Below, piece by piece: positions 45,990 through 57,079 of a DNA stretch of 64,000 nt; within the stretch, counting starts at the first letter, position 1, and the number at the start of each line of letters is the position of its first letter. The notes beneath the pieces were generated by a model. It was not told the DNA's origin and searched no databases. It saw only the letters and a list, made by a program, of their open reading frames with translations. Source of the stretch: Achatina immaculata (lineage: Eukaryota; Mollusca; Gastropoda; Stylommatophora; Achatinidae); assembly GCA_009760885.1 (NCBI GenBank), contig CM019693.1, positions 46,506,751-46,570,750 of the forward strand. Reading direction: 5' to 3'. Made by a program: the position numbers and the translations under genes.

Positions 45990-46425
45990 CATGGTAATTG
46001 CTTAAACCAGTCATACAGAGAAGACTGTATAAGATGATCCCAGCACTCTAAGTGGTTTAAGCATTTTAAAGAGGGCAAAACATCAGCAGGCGAAGATCTC
46101 AGGACTGGACAACCTTTCTACATCAACAGATGACAACCATCTTGAGAGAGTTCATGCTGTATGTTATGAAAAGCGGCATTTAACTGTCCAAGAAGTTTCT
46201 TACAAAATGGGCATTAGCATAGGATCTTGCCATCAAACTTTGAACAAATCTGTGCAAAATTTGTGATGCATTTGCTGACTGGTAAGCAGAAAGAAAACTG
46301 CATAGAAGTCAATCAGGAACTGCTTACAGTGTTGTGTGCTCACACCTAGAAAAAGCAGACAAGGCAGTCTTAGACATGAGAGAAAAAAGAATTACCTGGG
46401 ACTTACTTACCTTGCACGGAAGACG
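45990..46425 (+). pseudogene. Mariner transposase fragment (HTH to linker)
   Basis: Frameshifted + readings: KHFKEGKTSAGEDLRTGQP, STDDNHLERVHAV, KRHLTVQEVSYKMGISIGSC and HQTLNKSVQNL near 46045-46265, the second helix-turn-helix and linker of mariner transposases. Then a decayed EKADKAVLDMREKRITWD piece. The catalytic domain is missing. Confidence 0.6.
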
Positions 46426-46438
46426 ACCATGATCAATA

Positions 46439-46510
46439 CGGTGGTCCTTCTGTCCAGGCTAGAGTTTAATCTCGGTGGTCCTTCTGTCCAGGCTAGAGCT
46501 TAATCTAAAA
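46439..46510. repeat. Tandem duplication of about 36 bp
   Basis: CGGTGGTCCTTCTGTCCAGG and the next 16 bases appear twice in a row with one or two differences. No function is evident. Confidence 0.7.
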
Positions 46511-47380
46511 ACCCTCACCACATCACCGTGGTAAAATTATCTAACGGCACCATGCGGTGTTAAAAAAAAAACACTACTCGCTACCTGTCAACAATTTAAA
46601 TTTAAAAAGCGAATAAAGTTTATTCAAGAACGCTGCGAACGTCTAAATATAACAATGAATAAAATACAATCAGATGAGCGTAATCTAACTTAAAAATATG
46701 CAATTATTTGAGAAATGTTGAAAAAAATTAGAAAGTATATTAATAGACTTAATGAGTTTTTAATTCGTATTCCTATATTATATGCCGTTTATAAAATAAT
46801 ATTACGTTGACACATATCTAGTAAAATATAGCATTTTTTGGGGTGTTTAGAATATTCATTAATGTGCTAAAGCTAGTAAACGGTTGCGAAATTTCGGGCG
46901 TACAGTTCCCAGTGACGTGTTCGTATATCGTACTTTCTAATACACAGAACAATTCAGTCATTTGAAGCACCAATACCAAGGTAAATGTGTTTCAGTGATA
47001 TATGATATGAAATGATCATTCTTTGTTCAAACCGTGGTGTGAAAGTCATGGCAGTATCACATTATTATGTAGCGAATATAGTTATGTCGTCAGAGATGTT
47101 TGTACTGTTTACTTGTGGTAAAAGATCATATTTGGTGAAATGATTGTCAGAATTAAAGACAGAAGGCGCAGATCTCAAGCAGAGTGAACCATGCAACACA
47201 AACATGGCGTGCTGTTACTGTAGCATCAAATATTGATAGTTTTAAAAAATAGTGATAGAGTTTGTCACAAGAAATGTTTGATAGAGTTCACAGACATCTA
47301 TATAAACCTGTTTCAAAATCATCTTCATGTGCAAAAAGAGTCTAAAGGTATGATTTTCACTGGCACTTATCTTATATCCT
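46511..47380. other. Unassigned AT-rich sequence
   Basis: No coding frame, repeat or transposon end recognised between the short tandem duplication and the family A LINE. Confidence 0.45.
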
Positions 47381-49140
47381 TCCCGTGCCGTTAGACGTCA
47401 CATAGGGCTCGCAAAGTAGTTCGCCAATTTTTCCTGTCTTCGGCGAGTCTTTCAACCTCAACAAAGGATTTTATACCTGTTAACTTGGCCTCTCTTAATA
47501 ATGTCCTCTTCAGAGTTTCACGCGGTCTGCCCCTTTTTCTTCGGCCTGTTGTGTTCCACTTGATAGCTTGTTTTGGGATTCTCTGCTCATTTCTTCTCAT
47601 CAAGTGACCAACATATGTCCATCTCCTTTTCCTGATCACCCGTGAGACTGGTTGTTGTTCAGTCATCTGTCTTATCTCTGCATTGTTCTTGAATTCATTC
47701 CACTTGATGCCGAGTATTTTCCTTAGGCATTTGTTTTCAAAAGAGTCTAATTTCTTTTCTGTTTCTTTAGTTGTTTTCCAGCTTTCGCATGCATAAATGA
47801 GGGTGGATATTACATTTGAATTGAATAGTCTTAACTTGGTTTTTGTGCTTATAACTTTTGAATTCCATATGTTCTCAAGATTCTTGAAGATTGATGCTGC
47901 TTTTGCAATTCTGATCCTAACTTCCTTTCTAGTGTCACCATCCTGGTCTATGTAGCTGCCAAGGTATGCAAATTGATTGACTTCTTCAATATCTGTCCCT
48001 TCTATGTGTATTTTTCCATTTTGATTGATGGGAATTTTCATTATTTTTGTTTTGTCCTTGTTAATTTCAAGTCCTATTTTGCTAGCCAGTGAAGATAGGC
48101 TATCTGTTTTTTCTTGCATGGAATTCACATTATTACTGATAAGAGTTATGTCATCAGCAAAATCAAGATCTTCTAGTTGGGTCCCATGTACCCAGTCAAT
48201 ACCTGTGTTACCTGTGCAGCATTTTGTCATTATGAAGTCTATTGTAATCCCAAAAAGTAAAGGAGACAGTATACATCCTTGTTTCACACCTGTTTCAATC
48301 TGGAACTATTCACTCATCCCTTCTTCAGTCTTGACTGCACAACCATATCCATTGTATAAGTCCTTAATGATGTTGACAATTTTAGATGGTATTCCATATA
48401 GACATAAAATTCTCCATAATGAATCTCTGTGTATGCTGTCAAATGCCTTCTTAAAATCTATGAAATTCAGTATTAATGGTTTCTGCTTTTCAATATGTTC
48501 TTCAAGTATTATTCTGAGAGTAAAGATCTGGTCGAGACAGCTTCTCCCTTTTCGAAATCCTGCTTGTTCTTCTCTCATTGCAGTATCCACTATATCTTTG
48601 AGTCTATTCAAAATGACCTTGCAAAATACTTTTGACACAACTGATATTAAGGTTACTCCTCTCCAGTTGTTACAGTCACTAAGGTTGCCCTTTTTTGGTA
48701 TTTTAACAATGATTCCCTTCTTCCAATTAGAAGGGACCTTTTCTTCTTTCCAAATCTTGTTAAACATTCTCTGTAGTTGTCTCATGTTGTCACTATTGAT
48801 AGCTTTTAGCATCTCGGCTGTTATTTCATCTTCACCTGCAGCTTTGTTGTTAGCCATTAAATTCACTGCTGTTTCAATTTCATGCAATTTAATTTCATCT
48901 AGATTGACATTTAGTTGTGGGGCTGGTAAGTCAGTTTCAAGGTTTAACAATTCTTTTGGGTGTGGTCGATTGAGTATTTCTTGGAAGTGTTCAGCCCATC
49001 TTTGCTTTTGGTCTTTATTTGATGTTAATAGTGTTCCAGTTTTGCTAAGGATTGGTCTTTCTTTAGATGTAATAGTACCTGTTAGCCTCTTTTGTATGTT
49101 ATATAAAGTTTTGCTGGCACTTAGAGCAAGATATTTTCAA
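47381..49140 (-). mobile_element. Family A LINE, 5'-truncated, nearly intact RT
   Basis: Reference copy. From 49140: KTLYNIQKRLTGTITSKERP, then the RT frame 48950-48306: GEDEITAEMLKAIN, NNWRGVTLISVVSKVFCKVI, EEQAGFRKGRSCLDQIFTLR, LNFIDFKKAFDSIHRDSLW (motif A). One TAG in place of an expected Trp (near 48305) is the main break before IETGVKQGCILSPLL (motif B), DLDFADDITLISNNVNS (catalytic box, intact), YLGSYIDQDGDTRKEV, YACESWKTTKETEKKL, RRWTYVGHLMRRNEQR and RRKRGRPRETLKR, ending RALCDV. The long + frame 48025-49152 is its antisense shadow. The endonuclease is absent, so it is a dead but recent copy. Confidence 0.9.
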
Positions 49141-49375
49141 TGTATTTTATGACAGTCTGAAGGTCTACAGCAAGAGATATTTTCAGTGTATTTTATTATT
49201 GAAGGACTACAGCAAGAGATATTTTCAGTGTATTTTATTATTGAAGAACTACAGCAAGAGATATTTTTAGTGTATTTTTTGACTGAAGACTACAGCAACA
49301 GTGTATTTTATGACAGTTTGAAGGACTACAGCAAGAGATATTTTTCAGCTATTTTATGACTGAAAGACTGCTCCC
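49125..49375. repeat. Tandem repeat, about 42-bp unit, about five copies
   Basis: Units contain GACTACAGCAAGAGATATTT followed by TCAGTGTATTTTAT. They start at the 5' truncation point of the family A LINE and end before the J element. Confidence 0.8.
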
Positions 49376-49429
49376 TTGCCTGGAAATAGGGGATATTTTT
49401 CTGATAATTATGAATTGTATGATTGCATC

Positions 49430-52400
49430 CCCTGGGAACAACTGTGTTAAGAGCACACTTATCTTAAAATAGTGTTTGTGAGACAGGGAACATAGATCTG
49501 TTTGCATAAAAACTCTGACCTACTTTTGTAGCCCAGAAACTTGTAGCAATCAACACTAATTGTAATTGTTATTTTTGTAAAATGTAATGTCAGGTTGGTG
49601 GATGGATGGGGACATGGAGATCTCTGGCGGGGATGAGGGAAGTCTGGTGTGAAACCAGTGAATCCAGGACGTGACAACCCTATGGGTCTTTACAACAATG
49701 GCTATCAGAATGGTGTAAACAAAACAGAGTCAGTAGACTATAGGTGGTGGGGAATGGATTTCGTTGAGACACTCATCAGATTCCTCATCTCAAAGTCAGA
49801 GTGTCTTTGTGGAACTGTCTCAAAACCGTCTGACATGGAGAAGGGACTTATATACAGCTACCAGAGGCTGGAAAACAAAGTTTTGGCCAGGCCAGCCACA
49901 CTGTCTTCATGGCAGTCTGAGCAAAACCACAGTCTGCCCTAGCAAGGAAAGGTGCTGAAGTCGGAGTTACCCAGCCGAAAGGCACATCGCAAAAATCAGG
50001 GTAACACGCATTATCGTTAATGAAATGTCTCTATCTGCAGTATTCAAACATGGTGCTCGCCCTGTGAAGACTAACCAGGCAGGTGCAGTGCCGGGCCCCC
50101 TGCCTCGAAAGGGTCCACCCAATGCTACTGGAGGTCCTCTCAGTTCGTCTTGTGGAGTCAGGAGACATGAGACTAGAGCTACTGGCCAAAAAATACAACG
50201 GAAGAAAACAGCCAAAAAGCAACAACTTAAAATAATGCAGTGGAATGCTGAGGGTGTCAGCAGTGTTAGAGATGGCTATAGCAAAAAGGTGGAACTAGAG
50301 AACATACTTTTTGCAGAGCAGGTAAGTATATGCTGCATACAGGAGACACACCTAACCAAAGATGCCGCCTTTAAAATCAGAGGCTACCAGTGTTTTAGAT
50401 CAGACCGACAGGACAGAAGAAAAGGAGGAGTACTCACTCTTGTTAAGAATAACATCAGCACATGTCAAGTGGGAGTGTAAATGGAAGGAGCCGAATACTA
50501 AATAATCCATCTAAAAAGTAGTAATACAGATTTCCACCTCCTTAACTATTACTGTCTTAATGACCGCCCACTTGCTTTAGAAACAATCCCACACAAAGAG
50601 AGACTGATGGTCTGTGGCAGCCATTCCCAGAGCTGGGGCTATGACCACATAGACAAGAGAGGAGAGGAAGTTGAGAGCTGGCAGGATGATAATGGACTTC
50701 TCCTGATCAACCAGCCAATGGATCCCCCAACATTTTACTCAAGGGCTTGGCGTACAACCTCAACACCAGATCTGGCACTCCAGTCTCCAGATCTGAAGTG
50801 GAACATTACACATAAAGTTGGAAAACAACTTGGAGGTAGCGACCATCGACCAGTCTTCCTGACAATAGAAAATGAACTCCTTAACACCAGTAGCCCTCTC
50901 CCCAGATGGAACTATAAAAAAGCAAACTGGACAATGTACAGACATCGTACAGGTATCCTGGTGGGACAGCTGTCCATAGAAGGTAAGGATATTAACAGCA
51001 TGGTGAAGGAATTCAATGCTTGTATCCTTCAAGCCGCTCGTGAAACCATTCCCAGAGGAGCTCGCAGGGACTATAAACCATACTGGTCTAGTGAGCTGGG
51101 AAAACTCCATGATGACGTCGAAGCAGCTCGAAAGCAAGCAGAAGATAGACCATGCCAAGAACACCACAATAATTACCAACATTCTAAGGCCAAATTTCAG
51201 AGAGCCAAGCTGCAAGCCAGACGGGAAAGTTGGAGAGAGAAAACAGAGTCCCTAAACTTTGAAAAGGATGGAAGGAAACTGTGAAAATTAATCAAACAGT
51301 TAAATGATGAGAGTACTAGAAGAAGTACAAAGATTACACTAATAGAGGATAGGAAAACTCTTACAGGTAAGCAGGTAGCAGATCACTTTGCTCGCATGTT
51401 TGCACAGGACTGCAACATTGATATCCATCCAGAGAAAGAGCGTACAGTGTGCATTGAGCCACAGAAAGAAGAGGAACAAGTCAGAAAAGTGGAGGTCATG
51501 GATGCACCAATCACATGCAGTGAGTTAGACCTAGCAGTTAGTAAACTGAAACCAAGGAAATCACCAGGACCAGATGGAGTGTCCAATGAAATGATCAAGA
51601 ACCTGGGAATGGCAGCAATGGGAAAGCTGTTGGATATTTTCAATATGTGCTGGAGCACAGGTAAGTTACCTCAAATCTGGAAGGAAGCAAGCATGGTACC
51701 ACTGCTAAAGCCAGGGAAAAACAGTGATACTGCCTCCAGCTACAGGCCAATCAGTCTCACTAGCTGCCTATGCAAAACGATGGAACGCATCATTGACCTG
51801 AGGCTAAAATGGTACCTAGAAAGTGAAAACCTTCTCGTTCCACAATAAGCAGGATTTAGGCAGTACTACAGCACGGAAGATCAAGTGACCTATCTCTCTC
51901 AAGAGATTGAGGATGCATTCCAAGAGGAAAAACCTTGTACTAACAGCGTGGATAGACCTGAAGAAAGCCTTTGATAAAGTATGGAAAAAAGGTCTGCTGT
52001 GGAAACTAAGAAACTGCAATGTGAATGGAAGACTATACAACTGGATAAAGTCCTGTTTACACAATAGAAGAGCTAGAGTAATAATGGATGGACACAAAAG
52101 CCAGAAAGTACTTCTGCGACATGGTGTACCACAAGGAGGAGTCCTTTCACCTACACTATTCCTTGTATTCATTAATGACCTGGTCAAGGAACTTCCCTAT
52201 GGAATCAAAGCGGCACTGTATGCAGATGATCTGGTCATGTGGTGTACAGATGAATATGCAACAGTTGCTACACAGAGACTCCAAAGAGCAGCAGACATCT
52301 TGACGTCATGGACAAACAAATGATGTGTAAGTATAAACACAGAGAAATCAAGTACCACTCTGTTCACTCTCTCATCTAAACAGAAAGCAGGTAAGATCTT

Positions 52401-53223
52401 TGTAAATGAAATATCCTTAAGGATGGACAACCAACCCACTTACTTAGGAGTGACTCTTGACTCAAAACTGACCTGGAAGCAACACATCAACAGTGCAGAA
52501 GCAAAAGCCAGAAGAAAACTAGTCATATTAAGAAAATTGAGTGGAACCACATGGGGAGCTAGTGAAAGAATCCTCAAGAATGTATATCAGCAAAGTATTC
52601 TACCACATTTAGAATATGGCTCAACATCTTGGTGCACAGTATCAAACACTGCGCTGCATATACTAGACAAGGTTCAAAATCAGTCACTACGGATTATCAC
52701 AGGTGCCATGAGGTCCACACCAATAGTAGAAATGCAGAAAATAGTTGGTGTTCAAGCGCTAAAGGAACGTAGAGACACAAAGGTCATGACCGTCGGAGAG
52801 AAATTCCTGAGCTCTGTAAGCCATCCCCTGAAGGAGAGATTCAATAACTTGGCACTAAGACGGCTTAAAAGAAGCAGCTTCATTCATCAGGCCAAGCGTA
52901 TGCGTAAGATGATACCTGACCTTCCAACTGTAGTCGCTCCATTATCATCTGTACCAGAGCATACACCATGGAAAGAAGCAGATTATACACAAATAACTAT
53001 TTAGACTGAAGTGAAAGGTGTGCAGAATGGTGAGATGCAGAGCAGTCTTGTAAGATCAACAGCCACACTTAGTGTGCTAGATGACAAATAATTACTGGCC
53101 CAGTGAAACCACTAAAGAAGATAAGCTCTACGGTTCCATACATGAATTACAAAAAACAGTGAAATTTATCAAAGAGACAGGACTACAGATATAGACAGAC
53201 AATGCGAACGAAGAAGAAGAAGA
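49430..53223 (+). mobile_element. Family J: full-length Jockey-like LINE with perfect 13-bp TSD
   Basis: GTATGATTGCATC occurs at 49417-49429 and 53224-53236. The 5' end is CCTGGGAACAACTGTGTTAA and the 3' end an (AAG)n tail (53208-53222). ORF2 pieces: endonuclease 50230-51284 (LKIMQWNAEGVSSVRDGYSK, CIQETHL, GGSDHRPV); 51396-51848 (SPGPDGVSNEMI, SYRPISLTSCLCK); 51907-52323 (TAWIDLKKAFDKVWKKGLL, LRHGVPQGGVLSP, AALYADDLVMWC with an intact YADD); 52423-53004 (PTYLGVTLDSKLTWKQHI). Only a few stops (near 50480, 51282, 51846, 52321) and one or two frameshifts break it. No clear RNase H follows, unlike the 4.1-9.2 kb relative. An upstream ORF1-like frame (49649-49942) has no recognised domain. Confidence 0.9.
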
Positions 53224-53236
53224 GTATGATTGCATC

Positions 53237-53445
53237 TGTTTAGTAAAACCAGGTAACCTGAAACCTACTAACCCTGAACCAATCCAAAATCAATCCTAAA
53301 TCTACTAACTATAAACCTACTAACTGTAAGCCTACTAACTCTGAATCAATCTTAAACCTACTGACTGTAAGCCTACTAATTCTGAACTAACTCTAAACCT
53401 ACTAACTCTGAATCAATCTTAAACCTACTGATTGTAAGCCTATTC
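53237..53445. repeat. Minisatellite, left part (CTACTAACT-rich)
   Basis: Repeats of TAAACCTACTAACTCTGAAT and variants, the same family as the array at 54755-55450. The two parts are separated by the 53446-54754 insertion. Confidence 0.8.
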
Positions 53446-54754
53446 CTTCTTCTTCATTTGCTTTTGCCACCAAGACCACCCCGTGATCCTCCTGAATTTA
53501 CTCCTGTGGTCCTCGATATGTCCTGTGGTCTCCGAAAGGACCACATGAGATCCATGAAAGGACCACAAGAGGTTCAGAGTATCGTAGGGCTTAAGCCTGT
53601 ATTCTTGGTGGGTCTCAGAAGCGGGAATGCATGACACCATGGTTTTCTTTGCACCAGTTTAATCTAGAGTTGGACTTTCTCACTGGAAAACCTCGATGTG
53701 TTTTGGATATCAGTATATCCCTGCTGGGTGAGAGGTGGTTGCCCATCCAGTACAGCATTGGACTTTGTCACCAGAAAACCTCAGTATGATTAGGATATGC
53801 ATACATCCCTGCCGGGTGAGAGGTGGTTGCGTATCTAGACTGCACTGGTTGAGTGTCTCTGACTTTGGCATTTTGTGGTCGTGGCCGCTACCCTTCCTAG
53901 TTGTGACCAGGAGGGCAAATCCTTGCCACTAGTAAGTTTCACCCCTAGGTTACGCTGGTTTAGGCATATTAACCCAGCATGGGCGTGTTTAGGATGTGAC
54001 CGACCTCTAGAGTGAAGGTACTGTGACATGAGTAGCCATCAAGTTTCACCCTTGGTTTATGCTGGTTTAGGCATATTTCACCAGTATGGGTGTATATCGG
54101 GCGTGGCTGACCTCTAGAGCAGAGGTGCCGTGGTATGAGTAGCTCTCACCGTGAGACCACTAGACATACTGACTAAGCTTCACTTTATCCTTTCCATCAC
54201 CTTTTCACATTGATGCCACACGGCAACCCTAATTTCTTTTTTCGCATTTTCTTCATTAGCTAGGAGGAGTTTCACTCCATGCACAGCATCCGAAGAATCT
54301 CGCCAGCAGTGTCTTAACCTCTGGGTTAAGCCAGTTCAGGCATTTTGCCCGATATGAGTACACATAGGATGTGGCCAACCTCCTGACCTGAGGTGCCGTG
54401 ATTTGAGCAGTCCTGACCTCTTTCTTTCACCTTTTCCACAGTGGCGCCACGTGGCAACCCCATTTGCATCTTTCTTCACTGGCTGGGAGGAGCCTTACTC
54501 TGTGCACAGCAGCTGAAGAATCTTGCCAGCAGCAGTAGATGAGCTATCAAACATGACTCTCATCTACCCGAAATGTCTGGTTTTAATGCACCAGATATTC
54601 ACCTTCACCCCTTCTCCTGTCAGTTTGAACAGTTCTACCACGAGAAGGCCAGGAGCTGGACTTGACTGTCAGAGGCTATTTGAGACGCATGCCCTGGAGA
54701 CATTTCATTGGAGTGAAGAGTGTATTTCCCACCCCACCTCCGGTTATAAATCCT
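53446..54754. repeat. GC-richer block of tandem units inserted in a minisatellite
   Basis: Several diverged direct repeats: GGGTGAGAGGTGGTTGC twice (about 53785-53830), CTGGTTTAGGCATATT twice (53957, 54060), GACCTCTAGAG twice (54001, 54110), and a long pair at about 54185-54320 and 54425-54530 (CACCTTTTCCACA..., GGAGGAG..., CAGCAG..., AAGAATCTYGCCAGCAG). Repeated GC-rich units like this can be monomers of a retrotransposon 5' region, but no coding sequence adjoins. Unclassified. Confidence 0.5.
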
Positions 54755-55450
54755 TAGAACCTGTAAGCCTACTAATTCTAAACTAACTCTAAACCTACTA
54801 ACTGTAAACCTACTAACTCTGAATCAGTCCTAAACCTACTGACTGTAACCTGCTAATTCTGAACTAACTCCAAACCTGCTAACTCTGAACCAACTCTGAA
54901 TTTACTCATTCTAAACCTACTAACTGTAAATCTACTAACTCTGACCCTAAATTTACTCATTCTAAACCAAATAACTAAACCAACTAACTTTTAACCAACT
55001 CTAAATTTATTCATTCTAAACCAAATAACTGTAAACCTACTAACTCTGGACCAACCCTAAATTTACTCATTCTAAACTAAATAACTGTAAGCCTACTAAC
55101 TCTGGACCAACTCTAAATTTACTCATTCTAAACCAAATAACTGTAAACCTACTAACTCTGGACCAACCCTAAATTTACTCATTCTAAACCAAATAACTGT
55201 AAACCTACTAACTCTGGACCAACTCTAAATTTACTCATTCTAAACCAAATAACTGTAAGCCTACTAACTCTGGACCAACTCTAAATTTACTCATTCTAAA
55301 CCAAATAACTGTAAACCTACTAACTCTGGACCAACCCTAAATTTACTCATTCTAAACCAAATAACTGTAAGCCTACTAACTCTGGACCAACCCTAAATCT
55401 ACTAACTCTGAACCTGCTAACTATGAACCAGAACTAAACCTCCTTGCTCA
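54755..55450. repeat. Minisatellite with 56-bp unit
   Basis: The most regular part (54890-55400) repeats a 56-bp unit with CTGTAAACCTACTAACTCTG then GACCAACCCT, AAATTTACTCATTCTAAACC and AAATAA. Copies differ by AACCCT/AACTCT and GTAAACC/GTAAGCC. The left part is a shorter ancestral-looking unit (CTAACTCTGAAC). Confidence 0.85.
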
Positions 55451-56045
55451 AAACTCACAATCTCAGAGTTTAATAACCCATTCTTACAAATATAAATTAT
55501 TTAAACATTAAAAAGAAGTGAGACAGCAGGGTTTGCCCTGATCCCCACATTTTTTTTTTATGATATCATCTTGGTTCCTGACCACTTCTGTTAGATGAGT
55601 ATATGAAGTGTGTGTGTTGGTGGTGGTTTACAATTTTTAATTTTAACCCAGAACTTTTAAGTAGTAGGTTAAGTTTATAAGTTAAAAATGTATTAATAGT
55701 CCTTTTTATACTACTTATCTTTGTTTATAAGTACATATGTGTTAATAGTCCTTCGTATTGTACTTCTCTTTGTTTATAAATTACAAATGTGTTAACAATC
55801 TTTCTTATAGTACTTTTAATTTTCTTCAAAATTTCAACTAAAATGATTTAATTATTCTGGGTATTTATGAACATATGGTGATCAGAGATGAAAATACAGG
55901 GCAATAATGAGAACACTTAGGAAGCATCCTGATTGAAGTAATACAATTTCTGGAACAAATTCTGAAAATACATGACAGTTTGTTACTTTGCCTTACTATA
56001 TGAGGCACATTGTATGTATCACACATGCTCTCATTGTATAATGTA
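55451..56045. other. Unassigned AT-rich sequence
   Basis: A weak internal duplication exists (GTTAATAGTCCTT... at 55740 and GTGTTAACAATCTTTCTTAT at 55789). No gene recognised. Confidence 0.4.
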
Positions 56046-56059
56046 AAGGTAACCTTGTC

Positions 56060-56275
56060 ATGCCTTAGAGGATATAGTCCATATTTTCCTGACCTGTTGG
56101 CCCACTAAAGGGTGATGTGGTCAGCATCATGTCTGGCCACCTTTCCTTCCCCAACTCCAGAAGAAGTTGGGTACCAACAGTTTCTACAGCTAGGTGACTG
56201 GAGCACCTCTGGCTGGATTTGAACTCCTGACCTTCACCATGAGAGACAAGTGCACTAACCTCACTGTATGATTAG
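56060..56275 (-). repeat. Probable tRNA-derived SINE
   Basis: On the minus strand, AGTGAGGTTAGTGCACTTGT is followed by GTCAGGAGTTCAAATCCAGC, spaced like the A and B boxes of a tRNA gene. The body after it (GTGGCCAGACATGATGCTGA) is unrelated to tRNA. A SINE head is the likely reading; a tRNA gene is not, since the acceptor and anticodon arms do not pair. Confidence 0.5.
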
Positions 56276-56374
56276 AATTAAATGAAGGTGTATTTTACAC
56301 ACCAGAAACAAAATTTGGGGTGGGGGGTAAAAGTCCACATCATTTATCATGGTTTTTTTTACCTAAATATGCCC

Positions 56375-56757
56375 ACAGAGTTTGTTTTCCCTCACAGGGC
56401 CATAAAGTTTGTTTTCCCTCACAGGGCCATAAAGTTTGTTTTCCCTCACAGGGCCATAAAGTTTGTTTTCCCCCACAGGGCCATAACGTTTGTTTTCCCT
56501 CACAGGCCTATAAAGTTTGTTTTCCCTCACAGGCCTATAAAGTTTGTTTTTCCTCACAGGCCTATAAAGTTTGTTTTCCCTCACAGGCCTATAAAGTTTG
56601 TTTTCCCTCACAGGCTTATAAAGTTTGTTTTCTCTCACAGGCCTATACAGTTTGTTTTCCCTCACAGGGCCACAGAGTTTGTTTTCGTTCACAGGCCCAT
56701 AAAGTTCATTTTCCCTCACAGGGCCACAGAGTTTGTTTTCCCTCACAGGGCCACAAA
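56375..56757. repeat. 27-bp minisatellite made of splice-acceptor-like units
   Basis: About 14-15 copies of GTTTGTTTTCCCTCACAGG followed by (G)CCATAAA. Each has a pyrimidine-rich run ending CACAG|G, the form of a 3' splice site. With 27 being a multiple of 3, frames stay open (FVFPHRAIK, VCFPSQGHK; minus RENKLYGPV). Variant units read CACAGGCCTATAAA. The related unit near 58520-58690 (CCCACAAAGTTTGAAGTA) suggests PLE-3 split one array family. Confidence 0.85.
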
Positions 56758-56759
56758 GA

Positions 56760-57075
56760 AGTAAAAAATAAGGTGTATGTGTGGGTGTGGAGATGATTTA
56801 GCAGTAGATGATAAGAATAGTGAAATTGTTATGAAAAAACAACTCAGTATTTAGGCAAAGATGTCTTAATGAAGGACACCAATGAAGACAAAACAAACAG
56901 ATAAAAACATGCACAAAACTTTTGTGTTTTGCACTGATTTAAAATTGTGTAGATTATACATGCTGTCCTTATTGTTTGAGGCATGTTGTGTAGATTATAT
57001 GTGCTCTCCTTATTGTGTGAAGCATATTGTGTAGATGATACACATCCTCCTTATTGTGTGAGGCATAATATGCAG
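56760..57075. repeat. Intronic or intergenic sequence with a 46-bp triplicate
   Basis: 56948-57072 holds three copies of TGTGTAGATTATACATGCTG plus TCCTTATTGTGTGAGGCAT. The rest is unassigned. Confidence 0.6.
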
Positions 57076-57079
57076 ATTG

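Noticed and set aside
48025..49152. 375-residue + frame
   Set aside because: Antisense of the family A RT; the minus strand has all RT motifs.
49649..49942. ORF1 protein of element J with a known domain
   Set aside because: No CCHC, RRM or coiled-coil signature could be read; kept only as an ORF1-like frame.
56375..56757. CRISPR-like array
   Set aside because: Units abut with no unique spacers; eukaryotic context; no cas genes.
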